This document shows, in pieces, positions 32,162 through 45,000 of a stretch of DNA of 64,000 bases; the stretch's first letter is position 1, and each line of letters starts with the position of its first letter. The translations under genes and the position numbers were made by a program. The notes beneath the pieces are model-generated. The model was given only the letters and a program-made list of their open reading frames with translations. It had not been told where the DNA came from and made no database searches. The stretch spans positions 4,450,084 through 4,514,083 of the forward strand of contig NC_087072.1 of NCBI RefSeq assembly GCF_026151205.1, read 5' to 3'. Source of the DNA: Bolinopsis microptera. Lineage: Eukaryota; Ctenophora; Tentaculata; Lobata; Bolinopsidae.

Positions 32162-32705
32162 TCAGTTCTTATAGGCACATGTCATTTCCATCAAAGTTGA
32201 GTTCTGACCATTCATCAGTGTTTCCAGCTTTTTGAGCATTGAGTAGCATATTTTTGATGCGACCTTTAACAAGTGCAATTGGGGACGAGAAGTCAATCTT
32301 ACTAGAAGGTTTAAGGAATTTATTCCACATATTCGAGGTTTTATATACAAACAAATTGGTTGCGGAGGAGTTAATAAAGTACACCATATTATATCCAGGT
32401 AGTCAAATTGGGGGAGCATTAGAGCATTTACAACATTTTTCTATATTTCAGTGGAAGAATATTTTTCGACCTGTATAATGCCCCTATTCTTTTAGCAATT
32501 TTTGATTTCACATAATCAATATGGTCTTGAAAGTTCAATAAATTGTCTATCATGAGACCTAAATATTTTTGAGATTTAGTTTCTTCTATAAAAATGCATT
32601 CTTTTTCCAAATCCAGAGGGATTGACAACGTGTCCAGATTAGGATATCATTCAAATACAATGAATGAAGATTTTGCAGCATTTAGTCTCACCTTGTTTGT
32701 TAACT
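32162..32705 (-). pseudogene. LINE fragment downstream of RT
   Basis: Minus-strand frames read LNAAKSSFIVFE at about 32700, then SIPLDLEKECIFIEETKSQK YLGLMIDNLLNFQDHIDYVK ... IAKRIGALYRSKNILPL, then after a stop MLPQFDYLDIIWC. This is the 'YLG--ID--L-F--HI--V--K--K-IG-L-R----LP ... P-FDY---IW' region of CR1/Jockey LINEs. Stops and frame changes show it is dead. It lies just upstream of EIF2S3. Confidence 0.65.
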
Positions 32706-33050
32706 AAGTAAAAAACATAACTATATTGTATACTCAAGATAATGAGTAAAGTACACATTACGCTTGGTAAGACTTAACAACTCTCACCTACGAAAACACA
32801 ATTTGTAATGGTCAATAGAAGAAATGTAGAGCATAGAGATCAGTCTAGACTGCTCCATGGATACTTTTTAAATTATTATCACGCTGTAGCAACAAATGGA
32901 TTGCTGATATCTTGGCCCTTTTAGACTGCCTCCCCCTCCTGCAAGCCACCATAATTTTTTGAATCGAATTAAATAAAGTATGATATGGCGTGTAAGTCAT
33001 TTTCTTTCTTCATTCCACCAAATTTAACATTATCTGTCAATAGCGTAGGG

Positions 33051-36000
33051 ATGCACAGTGGGGCGGCAACTCAGTCTCACTTGGCAAAGCAGGACCTTGC
33101 AACTCTTGATGTATCAAAGCTTACGCCATTAACTCCTGAGGTAGCTATATTTTAGTTCTCCTCTTTGGTTTGATCTTCAGTCCCAGTAACAATAGTCACC
33201 ACTGCATGTTTTGCATATTTTGTCATCATTTTACTAAATATTTCAATTGTTAAAGTATTTAAGAATCTTTATCTCTATTCAGGTCATCAGTCGACAGGCT
33301 ACAATAAACATCGGAACTATTGGTCATGTAGCTCACGGTAAATCTACTGTGGTCAAAGCTATAAGTGGTGTACAAACTGTAAGATTCAAGAACGAGCTGC
33401 AGAAGAATATCACTATTAAGCTAGGGTGAGATAATACATCTAATACATAATCATCTGAAAGTTTCACAACATATCATTTTATTACTGATAGTAATCTGTA
33501 AAACGACTAACAATTCCGATCATAAGAAGATTAATACAGTTATGAATTATTAATTTAAATTTTGTTCATATTAGATTACTAAATTTTATCATTTAGAATT
33601 TACCCATCATAATGTAAAATATCTGTAATTTTGTAATATAATAGTGGAATTATTTAGACTCCCTTACATTTGAACATAATATTAAATTGTGAAATATGAC
33701 ACCGACACTTCAGCTAATATCTGAAGAAACCGCCTGGTTATTAAAACCAAAAATCTATGTTCTACCTTTAATCTGTCTCAGGTATGCTAATGCTAAGATC
33801 TACAAGTGTGACAGTACCCAGTGTCCTCGTCCCACCTGTTACAGGTCCGCATCCAGCATAAAAGAAGATGTGTTCCCCTGTGATCGGCTGGGCTGCAAGG
33901 GCAAGTTCAGGCTGTTGCGACACGTCAGTTTCGTGGATTGTCCTGGTCACGACATTCTTATGGCAACCATGTTGAACGGTGCAGCTATCATGGACGCTGC
34001 TTTGCTTCTTATTGCTGGTAGGTACCAGCTAGCTTTTATAATAGTTGAGACCTAGCTGGAGTCTTGAACTTACTATTAAAACTCTGCAGGTAATTTCGCT
34101 GCATACATTTAGTTAATTTCTCGGTATTTAAATTTTTGCTTTTTTTGTATAACTAACATTATGTCTGGCAGGAAACGAGACATGTCCTCAGCCACAGACG
34201 TCTGAGCATATGGCAGCTATTGATGTCATGGACCTCAAACATATCATTATTTTACAAAATAAAATAGATCTCATCAAGGAACAGCAGGTAAATCCATTTT
34301 CCATATTATAACCAGTTTTACACTCTTAAATTACTCCCCTTTCCCTCATTCCATTCTAACTCTGCGCATTGCAGACTAATAAAAGTTATCTACAATTTAT
34401 TTATTATATATTTAGTTATTTAAAATTCTAACACTTGTGCCTCGTAATCATAGGCTGGTTAATTTACTGTTACGTATACCAAAAAATACAAATCGTGTGA
34501 AAACAAATATATAAGAAAAGTGGATACGAATTATCAAGATATTCTAGAAAAAACATTGTTAGTAACAAAATTAATTTCGTTCTGCTAACTCGGTCATCGT
34601 CCATTATCTAAAAAGTATGAACTACTGTATTATATGAGTCAGTATATTATATAATGCACACCTACATCACTCATGATATGGCAGTCCAATTTACCAATCT
34701 TGATTAACTCCAAGTTAATCACAAATTACATGATCATGATACTCTGAGTTTATCGTGTCCATTCAAACAGATGTTTCGTTTATCTGTGTGTTGCTCCTAT
34801 CTGCTTCTCTTCTATCTTGCTCGCCTTCATCTAAAATATATTTCTCTGTGTATTATTTGTGATAATTCATGTTAAGTTATGCTTGAGGCAAACATTGCAT
34901 GTAGTGTACTAATACGTGATTTGTTTTGTGTTTATTTGTATGCGATAGCTGTTTGATATAAGTTGTACCTGAAGTTGTAATGGTTCGCAGACAAGCTGAT
35001 AGGATAGAGGAAATCCTTGAAAAAAGGAAATCTCTGAAACTCTTGATCGTCAGAGTGTAGATGTAAAAATTAGACATTATGTTTATTCCACACATGAAAT
35101 TTGCTATTCTGTTAAATCGGACTTGGAACAGGGTTGGAGGATCTTCTTTGATGAAGTCTTCGCTAATGTAGAAAACAAACATTGGTATAGTCGTGATGCA
35201 GTAGATAGTAGCAGTTAGCGCTACAGTTAAAGTTCCTTGTAGAGGGAAACTTGCCCGGACACGTCTTGCAGACTTCCAGGCGGTTGCTAGGTACTTCAGA
35301 GTGGGGATTGTTGTAGCAAGAATAACAATATTTGGAAGAAACATAGTGATCACAGCAATTATTGGTTTTATCTTCAGCCACACATCTGCTTTGCACCTGT
35401 ACTCGCAGTTATAGGTTGTATAATCAAATGCGATGTCATTTTTATCCACAATAAGAGCGGCTGCCGGAATAATGAGAGGTATTATATAAATGAGGCTGCA
35501 TGTTCTGTGTCCCAGTTTCTTGGCCCACTGTGCACACCGAACTGGATATTGAAGAAGCAGGAGTTTGGTGGTTGTCAGAACGGCAATAAGAGCCATCCCT
35601 ACTGTGTAAGCGTAGTGGCAAATATAGACCTTACCATAACACAGAGCATCCCCTAGTACCCAGGAATTCGCGATCAAGGAGGTAGCTGTAGGAAACACTG
35701 CCGTCACTGCAAACACAAGGTCACATACTGCGATGTGCTGGATGACTGTGACTATGAACTTATTAAGTTTGAAAACGTTCTGGGAAGATGCGTAGAGGAT
35801 GAGGGTGTCTCCAATGAGGGATGACAGAAGTCCAAACAGACAGTACGCAGCCCAGCTGTATCTCTCTGCATCGCTGTGTATTCCAAAGATACTGATGTTG
35901 TTTGAAGTGATCATGAAGCAGTCAACTTGTTTCAAGTGATTCAGTCTGTGATAAAACGCTACAGGCTCTTGATTAAAGACGTTGAATGATTAGTGTTTGC

Positions 36001-37890
36001 TAAATGTGATTGATTAGCCAAAACGATACAAAGTAAGCGAGTAGATTGTAGAAAAAGGGGGTTTGGTATTTCCTGTTTGTGGGAAAGTTGTGAAATACTC
36101 AGATGTGCTACACCAGATTACCAAAAGCTACTGCTCAAACCAAGATTGGATGGTTAATTTGTGAGGAAAATATTGTGTTCTCTGCAAATATTATAGATCC
36201 GCTTAAATTCTGGCAAAGTAATCTGGTAGTTTGGTAATAGTCACGTGACCCCTCTGCTACACTCTCTCATCCCCAGGCTATAAAGTATAATTCAACTCAA
36301 TTTTTAAAATGAGCCATATTTGCACCGTAACTGTTTCTTGGAGACCAAAAGCGTTCAGATTTTATATTCAGTCTCTCTCTCTGAATATTTTTTCGGTTAA
36401 TGATGATTAACGTTTGAATATTTTTTTCAAACTATATATACTAACCCGGTTTCTGTTTACTTTTAGAAACTTTCTTCTCATCATGGCCTGGCTAATTCAA
36501 ATATTTACTCAGGCAATTGAACAACACAGAGATATCGTGGATTTTGTAAAAGGTACCATGGCAGAAAACGCCCCTATCATACCCATATCCGCTCAACTGA
36601 AGTATAACATCGAAGTTATCTCAGAATATGTGGTTAAGAAAATTCCTATCCCCTTGAGAGACTTTACTTCTGAACCAAGGTGACTGTATATGTTTGTTTT
36701 TACATAAATATGTTGGAAACATGTATTATTAGTCTTCTTTACGGTTGGAAACTTCATTTTTATCAGATCCTACAATATGTAGTTGGTTATCACTGTTTAT
36801 ATGATAAAATTTTAATATTTTATGTCAGTAAAAAATTACAGTTGTCGTCAATAAAATCAATGTATTATATAAGCTTTAATTTCTTACCGCATTTCAGACT
36901 CATCGTAATCAGATCATTTGATGTGAACAAGCCAGGAAGTGAGGTTGAAAGTCTGAAGGGTGGTGTGGCCGGTGGTTCATTACTCAAGGGTGTGCTCAAA
37001 GTTGGCCAGGAAATAGAGGTACACTTTTGGTCCCCAACCCTCAAGCCCCAATTTCAAAAACAGCTAAGATATTGCCCGCTGATATCTCTTCTTTTGTTAT
37101 CTTGTCCTCTGCTTTTATCTTTGGTCCTAATGTTCATTATATCCCTGCTTGGGAACTGTCTGACATTTTATATTATATAATGTTAGCTCCTGTTTGTTTA
37201 CTTATGCAACATGATTACAGGTGAGACCGGGTATCACAACCAAAGACGCGGAGGGTAACCTACATTGTGTTCCTATAAGGTCACGTGTCCTGACCATGTT
37301 TGCTGAGAACAACGATCTCCAGTTTGCTGTTCCTGGCGGTTTGATTGGTGTTGGAACTAAAATTGACCCAACCCTGTGTATTGGTGACAGATTGGTCGGA
37401 CATGTAAGTTTTATTTATTCTTGAGAAGCTTTGTTTAAACTGCACACTAGGTTTACTTTTTTTTATAAATTAAACTTTGTTGAAATGAGTTTGAAAAGAC
37501 ACAAGATCACAATTATTTTATTTTCAGGTAATTGGTTCAGAGGGATCTTTACCTCCTATATACACACTCATTGAAATCCAGTATCATCTGATGAGAAGGT
37601 TACTGGGAGTCAGAACAGAAGGAAAATCAAAAGGAGCTAAAGTTGATAATCTGTCGAAGAATGAAGTATTACTCGTCAACATAGGATCTTTATCAGCGGG
37701 TGGCCGTGTCTCAGCTATCAGAGAAACAAAGAACAAACATGGAGCCGTAGACAAACGAGCCAAGGTGATTCTAACCAGCGCAGTTTGTACAGATGTCGGG
37801 GAAAAGATAGCTATCAGTAGGAAAATTAACAAACATTGGCGTCTTATTGGTTGGGGCACAATCAAGGGTGGGCAAAAGATGACTATTTGA
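33051..37890 (+). CDS. EIF2S3: Translation initiation factor eIF2 subunit gamma, 8 exons
   Basis: Exons 33051-33140, 33283-33425, 33782-34017, 34172-34287, 36513-36679, 36898-37018, 37221-37403 and 37528-37890 join in phase at GT-AG sites to 473 codons including stop, that is 472 aa, the length of the human protein. It is the GTP-binding core of eIF2, which delivers Met-tRNAi to the 40S subunit. Seen in order: [20 protein letters not shown]; the G1 loop GHVAHGKST; a four-cysteine zinc ribbon (CDSTQCPRP ... CDRLGC); G3 FVDCPGHD; G4 NKID; G5 ISAQ; then domains II/III with [15 protein letters not shown] and the C-terminal KHWRLIGWG. The first exon encodes only 30 residues. Intron 4 (2,225 bp) holds a GPCR gene on the other strand. 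Confidence 0.97.
34877..35935 (-). CDS. Intronless rhodopsin-like GPCR nested in EIF2S3 intron 4
   Basis: 352 aa with seven hydrophobic segments (TM1 about 27-50, TM7 about 275-297) and NxS/T at N13 in the N terminus. Class A signatures: GDTLIL at TM1 (N1.50 replaced by D43), D72 in TM2 (2.50), C99 at the top of TM3 with C177/C181 in the second loop, P201 in TM5, P251 in TM6, and a KSFRDFLF helix 8 after TM7. Deviations: the DRY position at the end of TM3 reads TTK (121-124), and NPxxY is NFYIY (289-293). It is probably an orphan receptor of a lineage-specific expansion. The ligand cannot be inferred. The gene lies wholly within one intron of EIF2S3 in the opposite direction. Confidence 0.85.
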   Translation of the reverse strand: MKQVDCFMITSNNISIFGIHSDAERYSWAAYCLFGLLSSLIGDTLILYASSQNVFKLNKFIVTVIQHIAVCDLVFAVTAVFPTATSLIANSWVLGDALCYGKVYICHYAYTVGMALIAVLTTTKLLLLQYPVRCAQWAKKLGHRTCSLIYIIPLIIPAAALIVDKNDIAFDYTTYNCEYRCKADVWLKIKPIIAVITMFLPNIVILATTIPTLKYLATAWKSARRVRASFPLQGTLTVALTATIYCITTIPMFVFYISEDFIKEDPPTLFQVRFNRIANFMCGINIMSNFYIYTLTIKSFRDFLFSRISSILSACLRTITTSGTTYIKQLSHTNKHKTNHVLVHYMQCLPQA

Positions 37891-38743
37891 ATGGAGTTGA
37901 TTTATTTTTAACGATTGTGTTGGTTCCTGCTTTTCTTTACCCTGTTATATGATTTGTATCATTTATTTCTTGAAAGGCGCGTATCGATGTAAAATGTAGA
38001 TCTTCATTCGTGTGGGTCAATCTGTGGAACTTAATCGAACGAATCCAGTACGGTTGTGGAACGCGCTTTGATCTTTTTACATAAAAAGCATCTGTTTTTT
38101 TGCGCGAACGTGAAATTTTGTAGCGCATTTTGTCGATTCGATCGAGTTACAACATAATCACCGTCTTTGATCGTTTAAACAGCTGTAGTCGCAATCAACA
38201 AGCTGCTAGAAAAATCATTCAAAACCTTTGACCACTCAGCTGTTTTGTTTGTCAACAGCAGTTAAATGTGGAGGGGAACTGTATCAGTCAATCGTTCCAT
38301 AATGTATTATGAACAGTGCAGGGTGCATGCATTTCGCAATAACGTAACATCGATTCCTGACAGTTTATTAGTTTTTAGAAAGCAGATGGACGAAATTTGT
38401 GAACTCAATTAAATAAGTTTAAGCTGATTGAATGGAATGGTGCATTTATGGAACAAAGGTCAAGTTGAAGAAAGTCTCACGAATGTTATTTAGGAAACTT
38501 CAGTGGACTTGCTTAATTGATGAAGGAGCGTAGTATTTCATAAGCTAAAAGCTGCTTGCACGTTTGATATCTAATTACTTCGCGGTCATGTAGCTTCCTC
38601 GGTTAGTTTCAAATCACAGAACGATATTACATCTTGTAACTTTATATTACCGGTATCGTTTCCGAGCTGAGGTTTACGAAGTTTTGATTGCCATGTGTAT
38701 GCCAGTGTTCGACTTTTACTAAACGAATTGTTCTGATCTTGGC
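37891..38743. other. EIF2S3 3' flank and arginase 5' region
   Basis: Non-coding. No AATAAA was seen within the first 100 bp after the EIF2S3 stop. No repeat copies were recognised. The sequence upstream of the arginase start holds no clear TATA box. Confidence 0.4.
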
Positions 38744-41454
38744 ATGGACTTTTTACTATGTAAGTACGAACACATTAGATATTTTGCTCATTACATAGTG
38801 CAGGGCAATTTACCCAAGAAAAATTTCAACTATGCGACTCATGAATAATATTCCAATCCGGATTTTACATAGCGCAGGGCGTTACAACTTTGACTGAGTA
38901 CGTCCTTTTAAGCTAAAACATGTATCTATATATGGATTAAGCCTGGCATTTATTTGTTAATACATAATTAGACTATTTAAATTGTAGTAAAAGTAAAGGT
39001 TTTACCTCCAATGCAAGTTGTATAAACCGGATCTCTCTCAGTCAGATGTTTTTATAGGAAAGTTCGCTAATATGATAACATTTGGCATATTCATTTGTAA
39101 AGATATTAAGTAACTCAATTCCAACTTGGCATGGGCTTTGCCTTAAGGGGGCTGGGGGGTCTTCATCAAAATCCTTTCGAAATTGACTTTATAGTTGTTT
39201 CTGATAGAGGGTAGTAAAATCTACCTGCTCTTGGTCCCATGGAAAAATATTGTTCCTTGCCGAAATTATATTATCGCTGGTCAAAGGTCAGCGCTTATGC
39301 GTAACCGTAATTGTATTCGTATTGTGTATTGCGCGAGCGATTTTCAATCACGCTTCTCAAAAATTTATTTTCTCCTAAAAATTATTTTTTTGAGCAATCA
39401 CAAATCAGTATCACCCTTTGAAAATTTGGGACCTCCTTTTTTGTCGATTTTTTGAGGTCCAAGATTTTCAAAATCTCAAAATTCTGGCTCTAGAGTTTTC
39501 TTCTAACTGATCATAAGAACATATCGTAAAAGTTTGAGGGTGATTGCTCAAAAAATGCAAGGGAAGATATAAATTTTTAGACTAGATTTTCAATTTTCAG
39601 GACGCACAATTTAATTGAAAATCTGAAATTAAATCACTCGCGCAATACAATTACTTATTAAAGCGCTGACCTTTGACCGGCGATAATTTCGGCTAGGAAC
39701 AATATCCCCCGGCCCCCTTGAAGTTAAGGACGTCACATCGATCAGGATCTAGTCATGGTTCCTGTTTTAATATAGTCCGACTAAACTTATCAAAATGCAA
39801 AAGTAAAAGTAGGACATACACCTAACCGGAACCCGGGTCCAGGGGTCTAAGTTAAAGTAGGTTTCAACTGTCGGGGGCTCTTTTAGAAAAATTTAGAAGA
39901 TCGAGTGTAGAGTGATTTAGCACGCTCGCAATTTTGGTGAGGCTTAGACCTTGAATCTTCAATAAAATTTATTCTGTTCATATATTTTCATCACACAGGC
40001 GGCTGTAGATCGAAAAAGAAACATAGTTCGGTTAAAAGTTTCGGAAATGGTGATGATGAAATTCTGCCCTCCGATAAGAAGACAATTTATATAAATCTCT
40101 TGCCCTTATGGAAAGGACAAAAGAAGCAAGGTGTACGCTACAGTTCAGCTATTTTAAATGCCATGGCTCATGAAGCAGCGTCTGATTCCAACAACATTGT
40201 TACCAAACATTACAAAGATGAATCTCTGAACGATATGAATGGCACTTCAGAGGAAGAATACACTTCTCACATGAACAAACTGTGCGCGAAATTATCAACC
40301 AATTTATCAGATCTGAAGACAGGAGATACTGTGCTTAACTTTGGTGGCGATCATTCTATTTCAATGGCTACGGTTCAGAAAATGTATCACATATATCCCG
40401 ATTTGAGAGTCATTTGGATTGATGCACATGCTGACATAAACTCTCCGGCGACGACTGAAACAGGTAGGAATAGGTTAGATAAGGAATTTACTCGATTTAA
40501 TCGATCGCGCTAGCAGTATATGGGGTGGTATACTATATTATGTAACCAGACGAGGGAGAGGGGGTTTTCAAATTTTGACGGTTGATTACGGGGAGGAGGG
40601 TTTGGTTTTTGATTGCGTATTCGTAATCCATAATCAATATTTTCATTTTTACCCTCTAGATTGATACCAATTCGACTTTCTTAATTCAAATTTCATTCGT
40701 TTTCACTGCGATTAAGATATCAGTTAAGGAACTGACCGAATATCCAGTCTGTTATCGTGAACAGTCATTGTCACCCCGAATTCGATCATAACCATTACAG
40801 GACACTTCCACGGAATGCCAGTTTACTATATTAGTGACTTATCCGATGTGCATAAAAATAGTGCTCAGATAAGTTTGGATAACATCGCGTACATAGGAGT
40901 TCGCGACGTCGATGTCGCGGAGATTAAGATTCTAAAAGAGCACAAGGTCAAGAACTATACTAAAGAGGAGATTATAAGAAGGGGTAGGTGAAGCGAGAGA
41001 TTCTCTCATTTCCGAGGTCATTTCTGTTCTTGCTAGTAAACTGTTACTTCTACTAACTTGTAGTTGTATATGTATATTGTGTGTCAAAAATTGTGAGTAA
41101 AATAAATTGGTTTTACTAGAGATAAGCTCACAGTTAAGAATGCTCACAATCCAACCTGCAGGTTCAAGCGAGGTAATCAGCGAGTTGATCGAGGAGAAAC
41201 AGCTGCTAAAATACCCAGTTCATATTTCATTCGATATAGACGCGGTGGACCCCAAAGAGTGCCCCAGTACCGGCACTATAGCCCCAGACGGCATCAGCAT
41301 TTCTCACGTGGTCAAGCTAATCAAACGAATAAAGGAAGTGGGTAACCTCGTGTCAATGGATATTGTGGAGTTTAACCCTCTCGTTGGAAACGACAGTGAC
41401 GTCGAGAAAACAGTCCAGTCGATTATGAAAGTTATGAAGGAAATAGTTAGCTAG
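38744..41454 (+). CDS. Arginase, 4 exons
   Basis: Exons 38744-38759 (16 nt, MDFLL+), 39999-40463, 40801-40983 and 41162-41454 join in phase to 318 aa, the usual size of animal arginases. The enzyme hydrolyses arginine to ornithine and urea with a di-manganese centre. Metal ligands are all present: H124 (GGDHS), D147, H149 and D151 (DAHADIN), D246 and D248 (SFDIDAVDP). The C-terminal part (STGTIAPDGISISH, MDIVEFNPLVG) is typical of the family; the loop TGHFHG corresponds to the substrate-side TGNLHG of mammalian arginase I. The N terminus has two cysteines in MDFLLCGC, which might allow lipid attachment (inference). AATAAA lies at about 41482. The first exon is so short that it is easily missed. 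Introns 1 and 2 host a fold-back element and a MITE. Confidence 0.93.
39140..39730. mobile_element. Long fold-back element in arginase intron 1
   Basis: The outer arms are inverted: left CTTAAGGGGGCTGGGGGG ... TATTGTTCCTTGCCGAAATT ... GGTCAAAGGTCAGCGCTT ... ATTGCGCGAGCGATT; right the reverse complement with small gaps (39725 down to about 39615). An inner pair TTGAGCAATCAC (39392-39403) / GTGATTGCTCAA (39540-39551) extends the hairpin. About 580 bp with no ORF. Such long near-palindromes are typical of non-autonomous DNA elements. Confidence 0.75.
40522..40777. mobile_element. Harbinger-like MITE copy in arginase intron 2
   Basis: Aligns with 9414-9849: a GGGG start, GGTTGATTACGGGG, TACCCTCTAGATTGATACCA, TTAATTCAAATTTC(A/C)..TC, ATTAAGATATCAG and an ending CACCCC. 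It is shorter and more diverged than the 9.4 kb copy. It ends 24 bp before the exon 3 splice acceptor. Confidence 0.55.
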
Positions 41455-42081
41455 AAGATTGAGACCAAGAGGATGGAAGCAATAAATTATGACAGATTTT
41501 AAACTTTTGACAATTAGGTTTTAGGGACAAATGAATCGAGCGACTCTAAGAATAGGTGAAAATTTTGAAAAATTAATTTCATAATTGTGGAACAAACAAT
41601 CAACTGTTCTAATAATTAGATGTCACAAAGTAATGCTAACGAGGAACTAAACTGTGCAAAAAATATTTTAACCTGCTATTTGGACTAAGTACAGAATTTA
41701 CATTTCTAAAGAATCATTTTGTACGAAAAATAAAATTTCAAAGAAAGTAAACTCCTCATATAATATATATGGTGGGTATTCATTCATACTTCATATATGC
41801 AGAATCTTTAAAAACTCTTCTTTTATTATATATTTTGCATCGATGATTTTATTTTTAGGCAAAAACTTCAAGAAATAAACACATGCATAATATCAATTTG
41901 TCAGCTCTACAAAATTCAAGCGCTACTTGCTACATTAATAATAGTTTGAAATACAATTGAAAATGTTTATACTATTGACAATCAAAATAGATTTGTTGAC
42001 ACACGGACACGTATTTCCACGCAAGATTTTGTAATGTTCTCTACTGGTACAAACTTTGAATTGTCAATTTTTCTGATGGGT
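41455..42081. other. Convergent 3' flank of arginase and syntenin
   Basis: AT-rich spacer between the arginase stop (plus) and the syntenin stop (minus). It holds an AATAAA for arginase at about 41482 and a reverse-strand AATAAA (TTTATT) at about 41849 usable by syntenin. Nothing else. Confidence 0.5.
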
Positions 42082-45000
42082 CTACAATTCAGTGGGCTCG
42101 GAGTGGTCCATGTGCTTCTTCAGAGAGCTTCCAAGATGTTTTACCTGAAAATTAATAAGATTAGCATTTGCATAGTTGAAGGATCATCATATTGTATTTA
42201 TGTTTATTTGCAACTTCATTCAAGATATTGTATTTGTAGGTTATGTCATGGCTGAGAACATTTCTAGTGATATGGTTACTTGATGTTATCAATGCGAGAA
42301 CATTCCAAAGATGGTTTAACTTTAACGTTTACAATGAAAATACGAGTGGAAAACTTATCGAAGTGCAGGAGAGAAGTTTTGAGTTTGGATCTAACGGAAG
42401 TATAAGCGTGAGCCTAGCCTGCAGCGAACCCACCAAACAAATCTGGGGAAACAGCACTACCTTCAATATTTTCCTGTGCAACGAAACACCTAAAACTAGA
42501 TGGCTATATTTGTACCCAGACTGGGGGATGTGTTTTGTTGACGTCCATCCTTATCACCATTGTATTGTAGATAGTATGACCCAAGTGGGCGCCAACACCT
42601 GGACTTACAATAAAACTATTGAACAAGGTCAAAACTTAGTGGCCAGAATCAGGGTGTGTCCTGTGTACCACGTTTTTGATTACGAAAGGAAACCTAATTT
42701 TCAGATTGGTACGTCTTACGTACATAAACGTTACCGTTGCGAATACAAAGGAGTTTTTCTAAATCAAGACAGCAGACTTTCACTGGATGAAATGTGGAAT
42801 CCCTTAGTCTATGGTACCTTATCTGTGATATATGGTGCTCTGGTACTAAAATCAATATGCGAAATAATACGATTCTGGAAGTACAAGGTGGACTGCAGTT
42901 TCTATATTTACGCACTTGTCTTCTTAAAGTTTTGTCAAGTTCTCAGTACTTTTCTCTTCTACCAGACGATTCTAACAGCGGAAAATTTATACGATGGTTA
43001 CATGGACCAAACCTTCATAATGGCGATGACACAAGCGGGAAAGTTTACCGCTTATCACCTCACTTTACTGGCAGTTTCCAGCGGATACTGTATATACAAC
43101 ACTAAAACCGCTTTCGATAGTAAATGTCAAGCAATTTTAGGGGGGATATTGTACACCTTGTATTTCTACTTATTCGTACTGGATGATAGTTACATTGAAG
43201 TTCCTCTTATCGTTGTCATATCAGCAGCTTTTGCTGCCATTTTATCCTTGTTTTGGGCAAGCCACTTCAGACGTCTCCTGCTGATCCGGTATGAATTTTA
43301 CTCCTTGAGAGACAGACACAGACACACCTACGCCAGGAGCCAAATCTGCAGAAAAGAAATCCTCGTCGGCGTCGCTTTTGGAGAAATAATCGGTTATCTG
43401 GTGTATATCCTTGTGTTTGAGTTTTATCGAGCAGACAATTATCCTGTTCCAGGGTTGACTGGTGTTTTATCAACGGAATGTTTGGAATTTCTACTGATCT
43501 TACCACTAGCCTTTCTCTTTAACATGAGGGACTTGAAGAAGTTCTACCCCCATCCTGCCCCTCTTCCTATCATACATGTCGTCAAAACACCAGACGACAG
43601 TTACAGGATCTCCATGAAGGAGGCTCGGTCTACAGATGAAGTTTCAGTGAACGAGGAAACCAGTGAAATTCAGTTAGTGAGACTTCCATCAGCCCATTCT
43701 AGCTTACACAACAACGAGGGGAATCCTCTAGTCAGCATTTAACGTTTTTTAGCTTTCAGGGACTACTAACAATCTGACTGGAATTCTTAGCTTTTTTAAT
43801 CATTTTTATATGGAAATTCGATGATTTTAAACAATTTTATCGATAATAGTAAATAATGCCAATTTGATCTTTACCAATTTTAAAACATTTGATTTTTCCG
43901 GCAGAAAGGAGAAATGTAAGTCAGGTTAAGACCAGTAATTCTGAAACGTCGATACAATAATACTGTAGTCGATCATTGAACAATAAGCTAAGCTGATAAG
44001 TGATAACCGGTTACCCGTTCATACTCTAAGCGGATATCTACATTCTACAACCGTTCCTTTAGGGTCTTGAGGCACCAGACAGCATGTGTCATGAAACCAA
44101 TGATCAACGGCCATTGCACTGGTTTTAAGGAGGGGTTCAGATCGTTGATGGGAAATTATTCTAGTAAAGTTTCAAAACATACCAGTTGATTAAATCAATG
44201 AAAATTAAAACTTTTCAGTAAGGATTATTCACATTTTTCACCATATTTAAAATCGAGGCATTGCTGTAGGAGCATGAAATACCAATGTATTAGTAATACT
44301 ATTACAGTAAAACGTCGATTTATCGCGCCCCGATTTTCATTTAGCGCTAACCCCGATTCACTGCGGCCCGGGTAATTCCTTTAGATACCATTATCTTGAA
44401 ATACGAAATTTGATACAAGCTGGGTAACTAAATATATTCAATTTGATAAAGATGTCGAACAGTGTTGTTGTTTCTCCGATTGTTATCCACCCATTTCTGA
44501 AAAATTCAGTAAAAACCAAAACGCCGATTTACAGCGGGGTTTTCCTTTTCCCCAAGGACAAAGTCCGCGGTAAATGGGGGTTTTACTGTATTAGGTTACG
44601 TTGCGTTACGATCTGAGATCGTTTTTATGATTATATAGATGATTACATGCCATTCACATATATATATCTGCTTCCTCTTCACTCTCGGAGACTAATGAGA
44701 GAGTATCGTTAAACAAATTTGTTGTGATAAACGAAACAAAATTATCGTTTTGCAGAAAGGTTGGTCAGTTTGTCATGTTCCATGTATTTTAGTAGCGAAA
44801 AATTGTGATTATATTGGAGCCTGGAAGATATCTGTACGATCTCGGAAATAAATTATTTTATATCTACCAGATACAGCACAACTGGTTCAGATTAGAAAGC
44901 ATATCAAAGGTAAATGTTTTCTTGCTCTGGTCACACAGTGTATGCCCAGATCGATGTTAGTGCAACTTTATGTGACACCCATGCCATGTGGAATGTGGAT

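Noticed and set aside
33768-33950. 60-codon minus frame over eIF2-gamma exon 3
   Set aside because: Antisense shadow of a conserved coding exon.
35163-35396. 77-codon Cys-rich minus frame
   Set aside because: Lies in another frame inside the GPCR gene.
42694-43506. Secondary frames inside the 7TM gene
   Set aside because: Contained in the 499-aa frame, which has clear signal peptide and membrane segments.
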